Assembly: GCF_001542775.1 (NCBI RefSeq)
Contig: NZ_CP014145.1
Coordinates: 3,162,001 to 3,226,000 of the forward strand
Length of the DNA stretch: 64,000 nt
DNA from: Microterricola viridarii
Lineage (GTDB): Bacteria; Actinomycetota; Actinomycetes; Actinomycetales; Microbacteriaceae
Direction of reading: 5' to 3'
Translations under genes and position numbers: made by a program
Shown here: in pieces, positions 47,035-55,629 of the stretch
Numbering within the stretch: the stretch's first letter is position 1
How the letters are laid out: each line of letters starts with the position of its first letter
The notes under the pieces: generated by a model
What the model was told of the DNA's origin: nothing
Seen by the model: the letters and a program-made list of their open reading frames with translations, nothing else
Database searches by the model: none

Positions 47035-48300
47035 TTACGCGGTTGGTGCGGGAGTGCGCTTGCTCGCCTCGCGTGCGGCCGGCGCGCAGAGCCCGGCGAG
47101 CAGCAGCAGCACGAGCACCACGATGAGGGCGTTCAGGATGCCGAAGTGCTGGCCCAGGAAGCCGAGCAGCGGCGGGCCGGCCAGGAAGGCGCCGTAGCCG
47201 ATGATCGCCACCGCGCTGACCCGGGCCGCGGCGTGCTTCGGATCATCGGCGGCGGCCGACATGCCCACCGGGAAGCCGAGAGCGCTGCCGAGGCCCCAGA
47301 GGATGGTGCCGACGATGATGACCGGCATCCCGCCGCCACCGAAGATGAACAGCGCGAGGCCGGCGATGCCGAGTGCGGCGCAGGTGCGCAGAACGGGCAC
47401 GCGGCTGAAACGGTCGAGGATTGGTCCGCCGGCGACGCGTCCAACCGTCATCGCCGTCACGAAGACGCCGAAGATGATCGCGCCGGTGGTGTTGTCGTAG
47501 CCGTGGCCGTCGACGACGGCGAGGGCGATCCAGTCGTTTGCCGAGCCCTCCGCGAAGGAGGTGCCGAGCACGATCACCCCGATCAGCAACAGTCGGTTGT
47601 CGGCGAAGACGGCCAGGTTCTCGCGCAGTCGGGCGGACCAGGGCAGGCGCGAGGCTTCCGTGTGCGGGTCGTCACCGACAGATTCCCGGATCGGAATATA
47701 TCGAACGGCAATGAAGATGGCGATGACGATCAGGGTCGCCATGATCGCCAGGTGGGTGGCGACCGGCACGTGCAGCGCGGAGGCGGCGGCGCCGAGCGCG
47801 GCGCCGGTCATGGTGCCGAAGCTGAAGAACGCGTGCATCAGCGGCATCAGCGTCTTGCCGATCTCACGCTCGGCGGCCGCACCCTCGACGTTCATCATCA
47901 CGTCGACGGCACCGTTGCCGAAGCCGAACAGCGCCATGCCGACCACGATCACGGGCAGCAGGGCGAACACGCTGCTGCCGAGTCCGACCGTCACGAGCCC
48001 GGTGGCGACGAGGCAGAGGGCGAAGATCATGCCAAGGCGCGCACCGAAGCGGGCCAGGACGGCGGCCGACAGGCTGAGGCCGACGACCGAGCCGATCGAC
48101 ATGCCGAGGATCACCAGGCCGACGGTCTCCAGCGAGATCTGCAGGTCGTCGCGCACCGCCGGGATGCGCGCCACCCAGCTGGCCACGCTCAGGCCGCTCA
48201 GGAAGAACACGGCGAACACCGCGTTCCGCCAGGCCAGCAGGCCGGGGCGCTGGGGCGTGACGGTTGCAGCGGTTGCGGGCGGGGAGGTCGGCTCTGACAT
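47035..48300 (-). CDS. Major facilitator superfamily transporter
   Basis: A 421-aa transporter with 12 predicted helices. It begins NAVFAVFFLSGLSVASWVAR, with VLARFGARLGMIFALC in the 2-3 loop region, and ends with a hydrophobic helix and a short basic tail. The substrate is unknown; sugar or drug efflux is possible because of the adjacent LacI gene. ATG at 48300 with GGAAC upstream is preferred to ATG at 48330. It is divergent from lacI. Confidence 0.88.
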   Translation of the reverse strand: MSEPTSPPATAATVTPQRPGLLAWRNAVFAVFFLSGLSVASWVARIPAVRDDLQISLETVGLVILGMSIGSVVGLSLSAAVLARFGARLGMIFALCLVATGLVTVGLGSSVFALLPVIVVGMALFGFGNGAVDVMMNVEGAAAEREIGKTLMPLMHAFFSFGTMTGAALGAAASALHVPVATHLAIMATLIVIAIFIAVRYIPIRESVGDDPHTEASRLPWSARLRENLAVFADNRLLLIGVIVLGTSFAEGSANDWIALAVVDGHGYDNTTGAIIFGVFVTAMTVGRVAGGPILDRFSRVPVLRTCAALGIAGLALFIFGGGGMPVIIVGTILWGLGSALGFPVGMSAAADDPKHAAARVSAVAIIGYGAFLAGPPLLGFLGQHFGILNALIVVLVLLLLAGLCAPAAREASKRTPAPTA

Positions 48301-48352
48301 GGCGTTCCGATGTTCGGCTGGCGGGGACATTCACAGGGGACAGGCTCAGTGT

Positions 48353-48368
48353 ATCGAATCGATTCGAT
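48353..48368. promoter_or_regulatory. LacI-type operator
   Basis: A 16-bp perfect palindrome, ATCGAATCGATTCGAT, lies between the divergent MFS and lacI genes. It covers the -35 region of a likely leaderless lacI promoter (TAGACT at 48379-48384, six bases before the ATG), so it probably represses both genes. Confidence 0.8.
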
Positions 48369-48390
48369 TTGTTCGATCTAGACTACCCAC

Positions 48391-49449
48391 ATGACGGATG
48401 CCGCAGCAGCCCACGCTCGCCCGACGCTCGCCGACGTGGCGGCCCGCGCCGGCGTCTCTGCCTCGACGGCCTCACTCGCGTTCAGTGGCTCCGGCCCGGT
48501 CTCCGAGGCCACCCGCGAGCGCGTGCTGGCGGCGGCCCGCGCCCTCGACTACGCCGGCCCGGACCCGCGCGCGCAATCGCTGCGCCGCGGGCGCTCCGGC
48601 ATCGTCGGCGTCGTGCTCGAGGAGCGCGTGCGCGCGGCCTTCCTCGACCCGGTCAAGATCCAGATGCTCGACGGTATCTCCGAGGGCATCCTGCCGCTCG
48701 GCGCCGGCCTGCTGCTGCTCACCGACACCGGCGACGACGCCGTGAGCGTCGCCAACGCGCCCGTCGACGCGGTCGCGCTGATCGGCTGCAGCCCGCGGCT
48801 CGCGCACACCGTCGCGCAGCTGCGGCAGCGCGGCATCCCGATGGTCGCCATCGAGGGGCACGCCGGCGACGACATCATCGAGATCTCCATCGACAACGAG
48901 GAGGCCACGCGCCGCGGCGCCGAGCACCTGCACGAGCTGGGGCACCGCCGGGTCGCCCTCGTGACGCTGCCGCTGGATCCCGAGCGCACCCGCGGGCCGC
49001 TGACTCCTGAGCGCGAGGCGGCGAGCACCTCGGCGACGACGAGCGAGCGCATCGCCGGCGCGCGCGCCGTGTTCCCCGGCATCTCAGGGGTCACCGCCGG
49101 CGCGAGCGACGTCGAGGAGGGCCGGCTGGCCGGCTTGGAGCTGCTGCGCGTGGCGGAGGGCCGGCCGACCGCGGTGATCGCACAGAGCGACCTGCTGGCC
49201 GCCGGCGTGATCCGGGCGGCAGAGGAGCTCGGGCTCGCGGTTCCCGGCGACGTCAGCGTGCTCGGCTTCGACGGCGTCAAGGTCGACGGCCTGGCGCCCT
49301 ACGACCTGACAACCCTGGTGCAGCCGTCGGCGGCGAAGGGGCGCGCGGCCGGGGAGGCTCTCGTGCTGATGCTGGCGGGCGAGCACCCGGAGGGCACCTG
49401 CTTCAGCAGCGTGTTCCACCGCGGCAACACCACGTCCGCCCCCGCCTGA
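48391..49449 (+). CDS. LacI-family transcriptional regulator
   Basis: A 352-aa repressor. The N-terminal helix-turn-helix reads TLADVAARAGVSASTASLAF, with the hinge RAQSLRRGRSGIVGVVL. The ligand-binding core has periplasmic-binding-protein features such as SVLGFDGVKVD and TTLVQPSAAKGRAAGE. The ligand is not known. It probably controls the divergent MFS gene through the palindrome at 48353. Confidence 0.92.
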   Translation: MTDAAAAHARPTLADVAARAGVSASTASLAFSGSGPVSEATRERVLAAARALDYAGPDPRAQSLRRGRSGIVGVVLEERVRAAFLDPVKIQMLDGISEGILPLGAGLLLLTDTGDDAVSVANAPVDAVALIGCSPRLAHTVAQLRQRGIPMVAIEGHAGDDIIEISIDNEEATRRGAEHLHELGHRRVALVTLPLDPERTRGPLTPEREAASTSATTSERIAGARAVFPGISGVTAGASDVEEGRLAGLELLRVAEGRPTAVIAQSDLLAAGVIRAAEELGLAVPGDVSVLGFDGVKVDGLAPYDLTTLVQPSAAKGRAAGEALVLMLAGEHPEGTCFSSVFHRGNTTSAPA

Positions 49450-49519
49450 TTCCGTTGAGAGCGGTCAAATGGCCGCTTTTCGACGCCGAAACCGGCCATT
49501 TGACCGCTCTCAACGGAAT
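49449..49519. repeat. 27-bp perfect inverted repeat
   Basis: Arms 49449-49475 and 49493-49519 are exact reverse complements (27 bp, beginning ATTCCGTTGAGAGC), with a 17-bp spacer. The left arm starts at the last base of the lacI stop codon. It may end transcription of lacI and of the converging soxR, although no T-run follows. Confidence 0.9.
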
Positions 49520-49562
49520 GTTGGGGTGACGGGAGGCGACGGGGCGACGGGGCAGCGGGCGG

Positions 49563-50039
49563 CTAGGGGGTGGGGTCGAGGATGCGGCGCGGTCCCGGGC
49601 CGTCGGCGCCCAGCGCGTCGCGGGAGTTCACGACGGCGCAGCGCGTCTGCGACAGGCAGCCGCAGCCGATGCAGCCGGTGAGCTCCTCCTGCATGCGGGC
49701 CAGGATGGCCTGCTGGCGCGCGAGGTGCTCCGACCAGGTCGCGGAGATGCGCTTCCAGTCCGCCCGGGTCGGCGGGTGGTCCTCCGGCAGGCTCGCCAGG
49801 ATCTCGGCGACCTCGCTGAGGGTGACTCCGTAGCGCACCGAAACCTGGATGAAGGCGATCCGCCGCAGCACGTGCCGCGGGAACAGGCGGGTGTTGCCGG
49901 CCGAGCGCACGGCGGGGAGCAGCCCGAGGGACTCGTAGTAGCGCACCGTTGACACCGGCACCCCCGCACGTCGCGCGATCTGCCCGATGGGCAGGACGTC
50001 GACTGCCTTGGGGTCCTGCGTCACGAATTCTTTCGTCAT
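49563..50039 (-). CDS. soxR: Redox-sensitive regulator SoxR
   Basis: A 158-aa MerR-family activator with a [2Fe-2S] cluster. The DNA-binding part is IGQIARRAGVPVSTVRYYE. The cluster ligands are Cys123, 126, 128 and 134 in CIGCGCLSQTRC, the exact CX2CXCX5C pattern. It senses redox-cycling compounds. Its start is divergent from the flavin reductase gene, with a sox box between them. Confidence 0.96.
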   Translation of the reverse strand: MTKEFVTQDPKAVDVLPIGQIARRAGVPVSTVRYYESLGLLPAVRSAGNTRLFPRHVLRRIAFIQVSVRYGVTLSEVAEILASLPEDHPPTRADWKRISATWSEHLARQQAILARMQEELTGCIGCGCLSQTRCAVVNSRDALGADGPGPRRILDPTP

Positions 50040-50052
50040 ATGGCGACCTCGC

Positions 50053-50083
50053 TTGATCTCAAGTCAACTTGAGATGTTAGCGT
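50053..50083 (+). promoter_or_regulatory. SoxR operator and promoter
   Basis: Positions 50056-50075 form a 20-bp near-perfect palindrome, ATCTCAAGT-CA-ACTTGAGAT, a good match to the known SoxR box CCTCAAGTTAACTTGAGG. It fits between a -35-like TTGATC (50053-50058) and a -10-like TAGCGT (50078-50083) with 19 bp between, the long spacer typical of MerR-type activation, pointing towards the flavin reductase. Confidence 0.85.
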
Positions 50084-50134
50084 TACAAATGCGTGGGGCA
50101 CAATCGTGCCGTGCCGCGCACGAACAGGAGAACA

Positions 50135-50644
50135 ATGTCGCAGGATGCCGCCGCAGCAACGATCGATCAGTTCAAGGCGGCCTTCCGACGGCACCCGGCC
50201 GGAGTCGCCGTGATCACCGCGGAGAGCGCGGAGGGGCCAGTTGGCCTGACCGCCTCGAGCGTGGCATCCGTTTCGGCCGAACCGCCGGTCCTCGTGTTCT
50301 CTGTCACCACCTCGGCCGGATCGGCCGGCAGTATCCTGGCCGCTTCCACCTGCGTCGTGCACCTGCTGCACTCGGAGAACGTCGACATCGCCCGTTCCTT
50401 CGCCAAGAGCGGCGCCCCGCGTTTCGTGCCGGAGCAGGGCTGGATCACCCGGGGCACCGGCGAGCCGTTGCTGCCCGACGCCGCCGTGATGCTGCACTGC
50501 AAGATCGTCGACAAGGTCGCGGTCGGCGCATCGACGCTGGTCATCGCAGAGGTCCTCGAGATCGACGAGGGCGTCGAGGGCAGCCCGCTGGTCTACCACG
50601 ACCGCAACTTCCACGGCCTGCAGCACCACAGCATCCTGCACTGA
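50135..50644 (+). CDS. Flavin reductase domain protein
   Basis: A 169-aa protein of the flavin reductase (FMN-binding split-barrel) family, which makes reduced flavin with NAD(P)H. Markers: FRRHPAGVAVITA, GLTASSVASVSAEPPVLVFS and RNFHGLQHHSI. ATG at 50135 follows AGGAG. It is the first gene after the SoxR box and is followed 59 bp later by sodA. Confidence 0.9.
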   Translation: MSQDAAAATIDQFKAAFRRHPAGVAVITAESAEGPVGLTASSVASVSAEPPVLVFSVTTSAGSAGSILAASTCVVHLLHSENVDIARSFAKSGAPRFVPEQGWITRGTGEPLLPDAAVMLHCKIVDKVAVGASTLVIAEVLEIDEGVEGSPLVYHDRNFHGLQHHSILH

Positions 50645-50703
50645 GCCAACTCCCCGAGTTCACGACACCGGGCGGCACACGCGCGCCCGATTGAAAGGAA
50701 ACG

Positions 50704-51327
50704 ATGTCTCTCTACACACTCCCCGAACTGGGCTACGACTACGCGGCGCTCGAGCCGGCGATCAGCGGCCGAATCATGGAGCTGCACCACAGCAAGCACC
50801 ACCAGGCCTATGTGACCGGAGCGAACACGGCGCTCGCGCAGCTGGCCGAGGCCCGCGAGACCGGCAGCCTGGCGAACGTGAACAAGCTGCAGAAGGACCT
50901 CGCGTTCAACCTCGGTGGTCACGTGAACCACTCGATCTTCTGGACCAACATGTCGGCGGATGGCGGCGACAAGCCTGTCGGCGAGCTGGCAGCGGCCATC
51001 GACGACACGTTCGGCTCCTTCGAGAAGTTCCAGGCGCACTTCACGGCCACCGCGCTGGGCGTGCAGGGCTCCGGCTGGGCGATCCTCGCCTGGGACACCC
51101 TCGGCCAGCAGCCCATCATCGTGCAGCTCTACGACCAGCAGGGCAACCTGCCCGCCGGCATCGTTCCGCTGCTGATGCTCGATGTCTGGGAGCACGCCTA
51201 CTACCTCGATTACCAGAACGTGCGGGCGAGCTACGTGAGCGCCTTCTGGAACATCGTCGACTGGCAGAACGTCGCGGCCCGCTTTGAGCGCGCGCGCAGC
51301 ACGACCAGCGGGCTCATCAGCCTATAG
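50704..51327 (+). CDS. sodA: Superoxide dismutase (Mn/Fe)
   Basis: A 207-aa Mn/Fe superoxide dismutase. Metal ligands are the histidines in [13 protein letters not shown] and NHSIFWTNM, with Asp and His in [17 protein letters not shown]. The Gly/Gln pattern cannot settle Mn against Fe; actinobacterial enzymes of this type are mostly Mn. No signal peptide, so it is cytoplasmic. A ribosome-binding site AAAGGAAACG lies before the ATG. SoxR may control it through the gene upstream. Confidence 0.95.
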   Translation: MSLYTLPELGYDYAALEPAISGRIMELHHSKHHQAYVTGANTALAQLAEARETGSLANVNKLQKDLAFNLGGHVNHSIFWTNMSADGGDKPVGELAAAIDDTFGSFEKFQAHFTATALGVQGSGWAILAWDTLGQQPIIVQLYDQQGNLPAGIVPLLMLDVWEHAYYLDYQNVRASYVSAFWNIVDWQNVAARFERARSTTSGLISL

Positions 51328-51340
51328 CCGACATTCGGGT

Positions 51341-51394
51341 GGTCGTCGGCAGCCGGGCATCCGCCCGGGCGCTCAGCGCGTCGTGCCGACGACC
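51341..51394. terminator. Candidate terminator between sodA and the MATE gene
   Basis: Arms GGTCGTCGGCA (51341-51351) and TGCCGACGACC (51384-51394). The right arm lies in the end of the converging MATE gene. No T-run is present. Confidence 0.4.
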
Positions 51395-52656
51395 ATCCAG
51401 CGCGGTCCTGCCGCGCGCAGGCCGAGCGTCACGGCGCGGGCGCCGAGGTAACCGAACACGAAGGCCGCCATCAGCCAGGCCAGGCCGGCGGCATCCGGGA
51501 TCGCCAGCCCCTGCACGAGCAGGGCGAGCGGCACGAAGACCGCGAAGTTCAGGATGCCGGTGAGCGCCAGGTAGCGCGCGTCGCCCGCGCCGATCAGCAC
51601 GCCGTCCAGCACGAACACGAGCCCGCCGAGCGGTACGGAGAGCCCGAGCACGATCAGGGCTGGCTGCAGCAGCGCCGCGACATCCGGATCGCTCGTGAAC
51701 GCCAGGCCGAGCACGCCGCTCGTTGCCACCACGATCAGGCCGAGCACGGCGCCGCCGCCGATGCCCCACTGCAGGCAGCGCGCGAGAACGGCGCGCACGC
51801 CGTCTGTGTCGCCGGAGCCGAGCCCCTTGCCGACGAGGGCCTGGGCGGCGATGGCGAGGGCGTCCAGGGCGAAGGCGAGCGTGGCGAACAGTGTCATCGC
51901 GATCTGGAAGGCGGCGAGTTCGTTGGAGCCCAGTCCGGTCGCCACGAACACGGCCAGCAGCATCGCCGCGCGCAGGCTCACCGTGCGCAGGAACAGCCAG
52001 CCGCCGGACGCCGCGCCGCCGAGCACCCCGGCGTGGTGCGGCAGCAGGCCGGCGCCCACCCGGCGGGCGTGGCCGGTGACCACCACGAGGTAGACCAGCG
52101 CCATGCCCCACTGCGCCACGACGGTGCCGATCGCCGAGCCGGCGATGCCGAGGCCGAGGCCGTAGATGAAGAGGAAGTTGAGCGCGATATTGGCCGCGAA
52201 CCCGACGCCGGCCACATAGAGCGGGGTGCGGGTGTCTTGCAGTCCGCGGAGCAGGCCCGTCGCCGCGAAGATCAGCAGCATGGCCGGCAGGCCGAACATC
52301 GAGATGCCGAGGTAGATGACGGCCTGCTCCGTCACGGCCGGCTCCGCCCCGAACAGCCCGGCCAGCCAGGGGGCGGCGAACCAGCCGCCGACGGTGAGCA
52401 GCACGCCCAGGCCCGTTGCGAGCCAGATCCCGTCGATCCCGGATGCCACGGCGCCGCGCTCGTCGCCCGCGCCGAGCCGGCGGGCCACCGCCGGGGTGGT
52501 GCTGTAGGCGAGGAACACCATCAGCCCGATGATCGTCTGCAGCACGGCGCTGGCGATGCCGAGGCCGGCCAGGGGCACGGCGCCCAGGTGGCCGATCATC
52601 GCCGAGTCGGCGAGCAGGAACAGCGGCTCGGCGATGAGCGCGCCGAGCGCGGGCAC
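51373..52656 (-). CDS. MATE-family efflux transporter (DinF-like)
   Basis: A 427-aa multidrug-type MATE transporter with about 12 helices. The conserved N-terminal pattern is ALIAEPLFLLADSAMIGHLG, and ATTPAVARRLG-like features follow at FLAYSTTPAVARRLGAGD. The first in-frame start is GTG at 52656, which would cut into the first helix. Upstream, the frame carries 17 sensible codons but no start; adding one C at the G4 run 52683-52686 opens a frame from GTG 52727 (MRPRLEASQSSAAAPVDREI). The true N-terminus is therefore unsure. Confidence 0.85.
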   Translation of the reverse strand: MPALGALIAEPLFLLADSAMIGHLGAVPLAGLGIASAVLQTIIGLMVFLAYSTTPAVARRLGAGDERGAVASGIDGIWLATGLGVLLTVGGWFAAPWLAGLFGAEPAVTEQAVIYLGISMFGLPAMLLIFAATGLLRGLQDTRTPLYVAGVGFAANIALNFLFIYGLGLGIAGSAIGTVVAQWGMALVYLVVVTGHARRVGAGLLPHHAGVLGGAASGGWLFLRTVSLRAAMLLAVFVATGLGSNELAAFQIAMTLFATLAFALDALAIAAQALVGKGLGSGDTDGVRAVLARCLQWGIGGGAVLGLIVVATSGVLGLAFTSDPDVAALLQPALIVLGLSVPLGGLVFVLDGVLIGAGDARYLALTGILNFAVFVPLALLVQGLAIPDAAGLAWLMAAFVFGYLGARAVTLGLRAAGPRWMVVGTTR

Positions 52657-52792
52657 GGCAAGGCTCAGGATCTCGCGATCAACGGGGCGGCGGCGGAAGA
52701 CTGTGATGCTTCGAGCCTAGGGCGCACGGCTGCCCGTAAGGAATTTGTCAGAATTCTCCCCACGAGGCGTGGAGCGGCGTAGCGTCGCCACT

Positions 52793-53896
52793 ATGAGCAC
52801 GGTGACGGAAACCTCGATCGGTGAGGCGCCGGTGATTGAGACCCGGGGCCTGCAGAAAAGCTTCGGCCGGGTGGTGGCGCTCGACGGGCTCGACCTCAGC
52901 GTCGCCCGTGGCGAGGTGCACGGCTTCCTCGGGCCGAACGGCGCGGGCAAGTCCACGACGATCCGCGTGCTGCTCGGCCTGATGCGTGCGACCGGCGGCA
53001 CGGCATCCGTGTTCGGGCAGGATCCCTGGGCGGATGCCGCGGCGCTGCATGCACGGATCGCCTATGTGCCCGGCGACGTCAGCCTGTGGCCGAATCTCTC
53101 CGGCGGCGAGGCCATCGACCTGCTCACCCGGCTGCGCGGCGGCGACGCCGACAAGCGCGCCTACGCCGGCCGGCGGGAGGAGCTCGCGGCGGCGTTCCAG
53201 TTCGACCCGTCGAAGAAAGCCCGCACCTACTCCAAGGGCAACCGGCAGAAGGTGGCGTTGATCGCGGCGCTCGCCACCCCGGCCGAGCTGTACATCTTCG
53301 ACGAGCCCACCTCGGGGCTCGACCCGCTGATGGAGGCCGTGTTCCGCGAGCAGATCGCGCTGCGCCTGGGCGACGGCGCCAGCGTGCTGCTCAGCAGTCA
53401 CATCTTGAGCGAGGTCGAGCACCTCTGTGACCGGGTGAGCATCATCCGCGCAGGCCGCACCGTCGAGAGCGGCACTCTGGCCGAGCTGCGCCACCTGACT
53501 CGCACGGAGGTCGCCTTCGCCGCCGCGGGGGAGGCCGGCGACGTCACGCCGGAGCAGCTGGCGCGAATCCCCGCGGCCCACGACCTGGTGCGGGACGGCG
53601 GCCGGGTGCGGTTCACCGCCGACAGTGACGACATGCCGCGGGTGCTCGCGGCGCTCGCCGAGCTGCGGGTGGCCGGCGTCACCGTGAACCCGCCGTCGCT
53701 GGAGGAACTCTTCATGCGGCACTACGGGGCGGACGGGGTTTCGACAGGCTCAACCAGCGGGGCAGGCTCAGCGAGCGGGGCAGGCTCAACCGGCGGGGCA
53801 GGCTCAACGAGCGGGGCTGGCTCAACGAGTGGGGCTGGCTCGACCGGCGGGGCAGGCTCAGCGAGTGGGGCTGACTCGGAGCAGGCGCGGACATGA
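52793..53896 (+). CDS. ABC transporter ATP-binding protein with repetitive C-terminus
   Basis: A 367-aa ATPase. Walker A GPNGAGKST, signature region YSKGNRQKVALIAAL (a variant of LSGGQ), Walker B LYIFDEPTSGLDP and the switch histidine in SSHIL. The ATPase and its C-terminal subdomain end near residue 315. The last ~50 residues are a Gly/Ser/Ala/Thr repeat (GAGSTSGAGSTSG and the like) encoded by an 18-bp tandem repeat. The partner permease overlaps by 4 bp. ATG at 52793 is chosen; an earlier frame is also open. Confidence 0.93.
   Translation: MSTVTETSIGEAPVIETRGLQKSFGRVVALDGLDLSVARGEVHGFLGPNGAGKSTTIRVLLGLMRATGGTASVFGQDPWADAAALHARIAYVPGDVSLWPNLSGGEAIDLLTRLRGGDADKRAYAGRREELAAAFQFDPSKKARTYSKGNRQKVALIAALATPAELYIFDEPTSGLDPLMEAVFREQIALRLGDGASVLLSSHILSEVEHLCDRVSIIRAGRTVESGTLAELRHLTRTEVAFAAAGEAGDVTPEQLARIPAAHDLVRDGGRVRFTADSDDMPRVLAALAELRVAGVTVNPPSLEELFMRHYGADGVSTGSTSGAGSASGAGSTGGAGSTSGAGSTSGAGSTGGAGSASGADSEQART
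53737..53874 (+). repeat. 18-bp tandem repeat within the ABC ATPase gene
   Basis: The stretch starts with GGTTTCGACAGGCTCAACCA, the seed of the dispersed repeat seen at 55.9 kb, 56.0 kb and 61.7 kb. About seven copies of an 18-bp unit like GGGGCAGGCTCAACCAGC follow, staying in frame. The translated unit is a six-residue GAGSTS-like motif. Confidence 0.9.
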
Positions 53897-55629
53897 CCGC
53901 CGTGCGCCCGATGGCCGGGCGGGCCGGCGCGGCCGCCACGGCATCCGCGGACCAGAGGCCGCCGCGCACGCTGATGCCGCTCGTGGCGCAACGGTTCCGC
54001 CGCGACCGGGTGCAGCTGATGGCCTGGGTCGCCGGATTCGCGCTGCTCGCCTACGTCGGCAACGCGGCCGTCACCGGCACCTACGGCACGGAGCCGCAGC
54101 GCGTCGAGGTGCTGAAGCTGATCCAGTCGACGCCCGCCGTGCTGATGCTGCGCGGCACCCCGCAGGGCCCGGCCGCCGACGCTTTCCAGTTCTTCCTGCT
54201 GTTCGCCTTCCTCGGCGTGCTGATCGGGCTGATGCAGACATTCCTCGCCGTGCGCCACAGCCGGGCAGAGGAGGAGTCCGGTCGGGCGGAGCTGATCGGG
54301 GCGACGCCGGCCGGGCGCAGCACTCCGATCCTCGCGACGCTGATCGAGGGGGTCGTGGCCGCCGTCTCGATCGGCGTGGTGTCTGCCCTCGGCTATCTTG
54401 CGGGCGGCGCGAATGTGTACGGCAGCTGGCTGGCCGGGGCGGCGCTCGCCGTCACCGGCATCGCCTTCCTGGGCGTCGGCCTGTTCTCCGCCCAGCTGAT
54501 GCGCACCTCCCGCGGGGCGAACGGCCTGGCCGCGGCCGTCGTCACGATCTCCTACGTGCTGCGCGGCCTCGGCGACTCGATGGGCACGGTGCACGCCGAC
54601 GGCGTGAGCATGACGGCGGCCTGGCCGAGCTGGCTCAGCCCGATCGGCTGGGGGCAGGCCGTCGCCCCGTTCTCTGTCGCCCCGCAAGACGGCCAGCACG
54701 CCTGGCCGCTGGCGCTGGGCCTGCTGCTCGGAGCGGTGCTCGTCATCGCCTCGCTCTGGATGCAGGCACACCGCGACGTCGACTCGAGCGTGATCCCCGA
54801 GCGGGCGGGCCGGCTGCATGCGCCGGCCAGCCTGAGCGGCCCGATCGGCCTGGCCTGGCGGCTGCAGCGCAACGCGGTGATCGGCTGGGCGGTGGCCGGG
54901 GCGCTCTTCGGGCTTCTCGTGGGTGCGCTGGGCCAGACGCTGGTCGACCTGGTGCGGGCGGGCAACGGCGCCGCAACGGACGTGAGCAACAGCATCGGCA
55001 ATACGCTGTCGTCGTTCGCCGGGCCGGGCGCCGCCGGCTCCTTCATCGACCTATTCACCGCGTCGATGTTCAGCCTCGTCGGCATCATCGCCGCGGTCGG
55101 GGCGGTGCAGGCGATGGTGCGCGCCCGCCAGGACGAGGCGTTCGGCACGGCTGAGCTCGTGCTCGCGACGCCGGTGACCCGGGTGCGCTGGTTCGCCAGC
55201 TACCTGGTGCTCGGGGCGGTGACCGCCGTGCTGGTGCTGGGTGTCGCCGTGCTCGGCGCGGTGATCGGCCTCGCGGGATCCGCCGGGATCGGCGATCGGG
55301 CCGCAATCGCCGCGCAGGCCGGGCTCGCCCAGCTGCCCGCCGTGCTGGTGCTGCTGGCCGTCGTGGCGCTCATCTTCGCCCTGCTGCCGCGCGCCACCAT
55401 CTGGCTCGGCTGGGTGGTGCTGATCCTCGCCATCGGCATCGGCCAGTTCGGCGGGCTGCTCGGGCTGCCGGATGTCGTGCGCGACGCCTCCCCGTTCTCA
55501 CACACGCCGGTCGTCGGCACGGGCGCCGTCGACTGGAGCGGGGCCTGGGTGATGCTGGTGCTCGCGCTGGCGCTGTCGGCGCTCGCCGCCGTGCTGGTGC
55601 GCCGTCGCGACGTCGCGCTGGGCGGGTAG
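53893..55629 (+). CDS. ABC-2 type exporter permease
   Basis: A 578-aa membrane protein with about 12 helices in two halves, resembling actinobacterial antibiotic-export permeases of the tetronasin/polyketide type. The two halves share an EESGRAELIGATPAGR / DEAFGTAELVLATPVTR coupling segment. ATG overlaps the ATPase stop (ATGA), so both are co-translated. The substrate is unknown. The C-terminus is RRRDVALGG. Confidence 0.92.
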   Translation: MTAVRPMAGRAGAAATASADQRPPRTLMPLVAQRFRRDRVQLMAWVAGFALLAYVGNAAVTGTYGTEPQRVEVLKLIQSTPAVLMLRGTPQGPAADAFQFFLLFAFLGVLIGLMQTFLAVRHSRAEEESGRAELIGATPAGRSTPILATLIEGVVAAVSIGVVSALGYLAGGANVYGSWLAGAALAVTGIAFLGVGLFSAQLMRTSRGANGLAAAVVTISYVLRGLGDSMGTVHADGVSMTAAWPSWLSPIGWGQAVAPFSVAPQDGQHAWPLALGLLLGAVLVIASLWMQAHRDVDSSVIPERAGRLHAPASLSGPIGLAWRLQRNAVIGWAVAGALFGLLVGALGQTLVDLVRAGNGAATDVSNSIGNTLSSFAGPGAAGSFIDLFTASMFSLVGIIAAVGAVQAMVRARQDEAFGTAELVLATPVTRVRWFASYLVLGAVTAVLVLGVAVLGAVIGLAGSAGIGDRAAIAAQAGLAQLPAVLVLLAVVALIFALLPRATIWLGWVVLILAIGIGQFGGLLGLPDVVRDASPFSHTPVVGTGAVDWSGAWVMLVLALALSALAAVLVRRRDVALGG

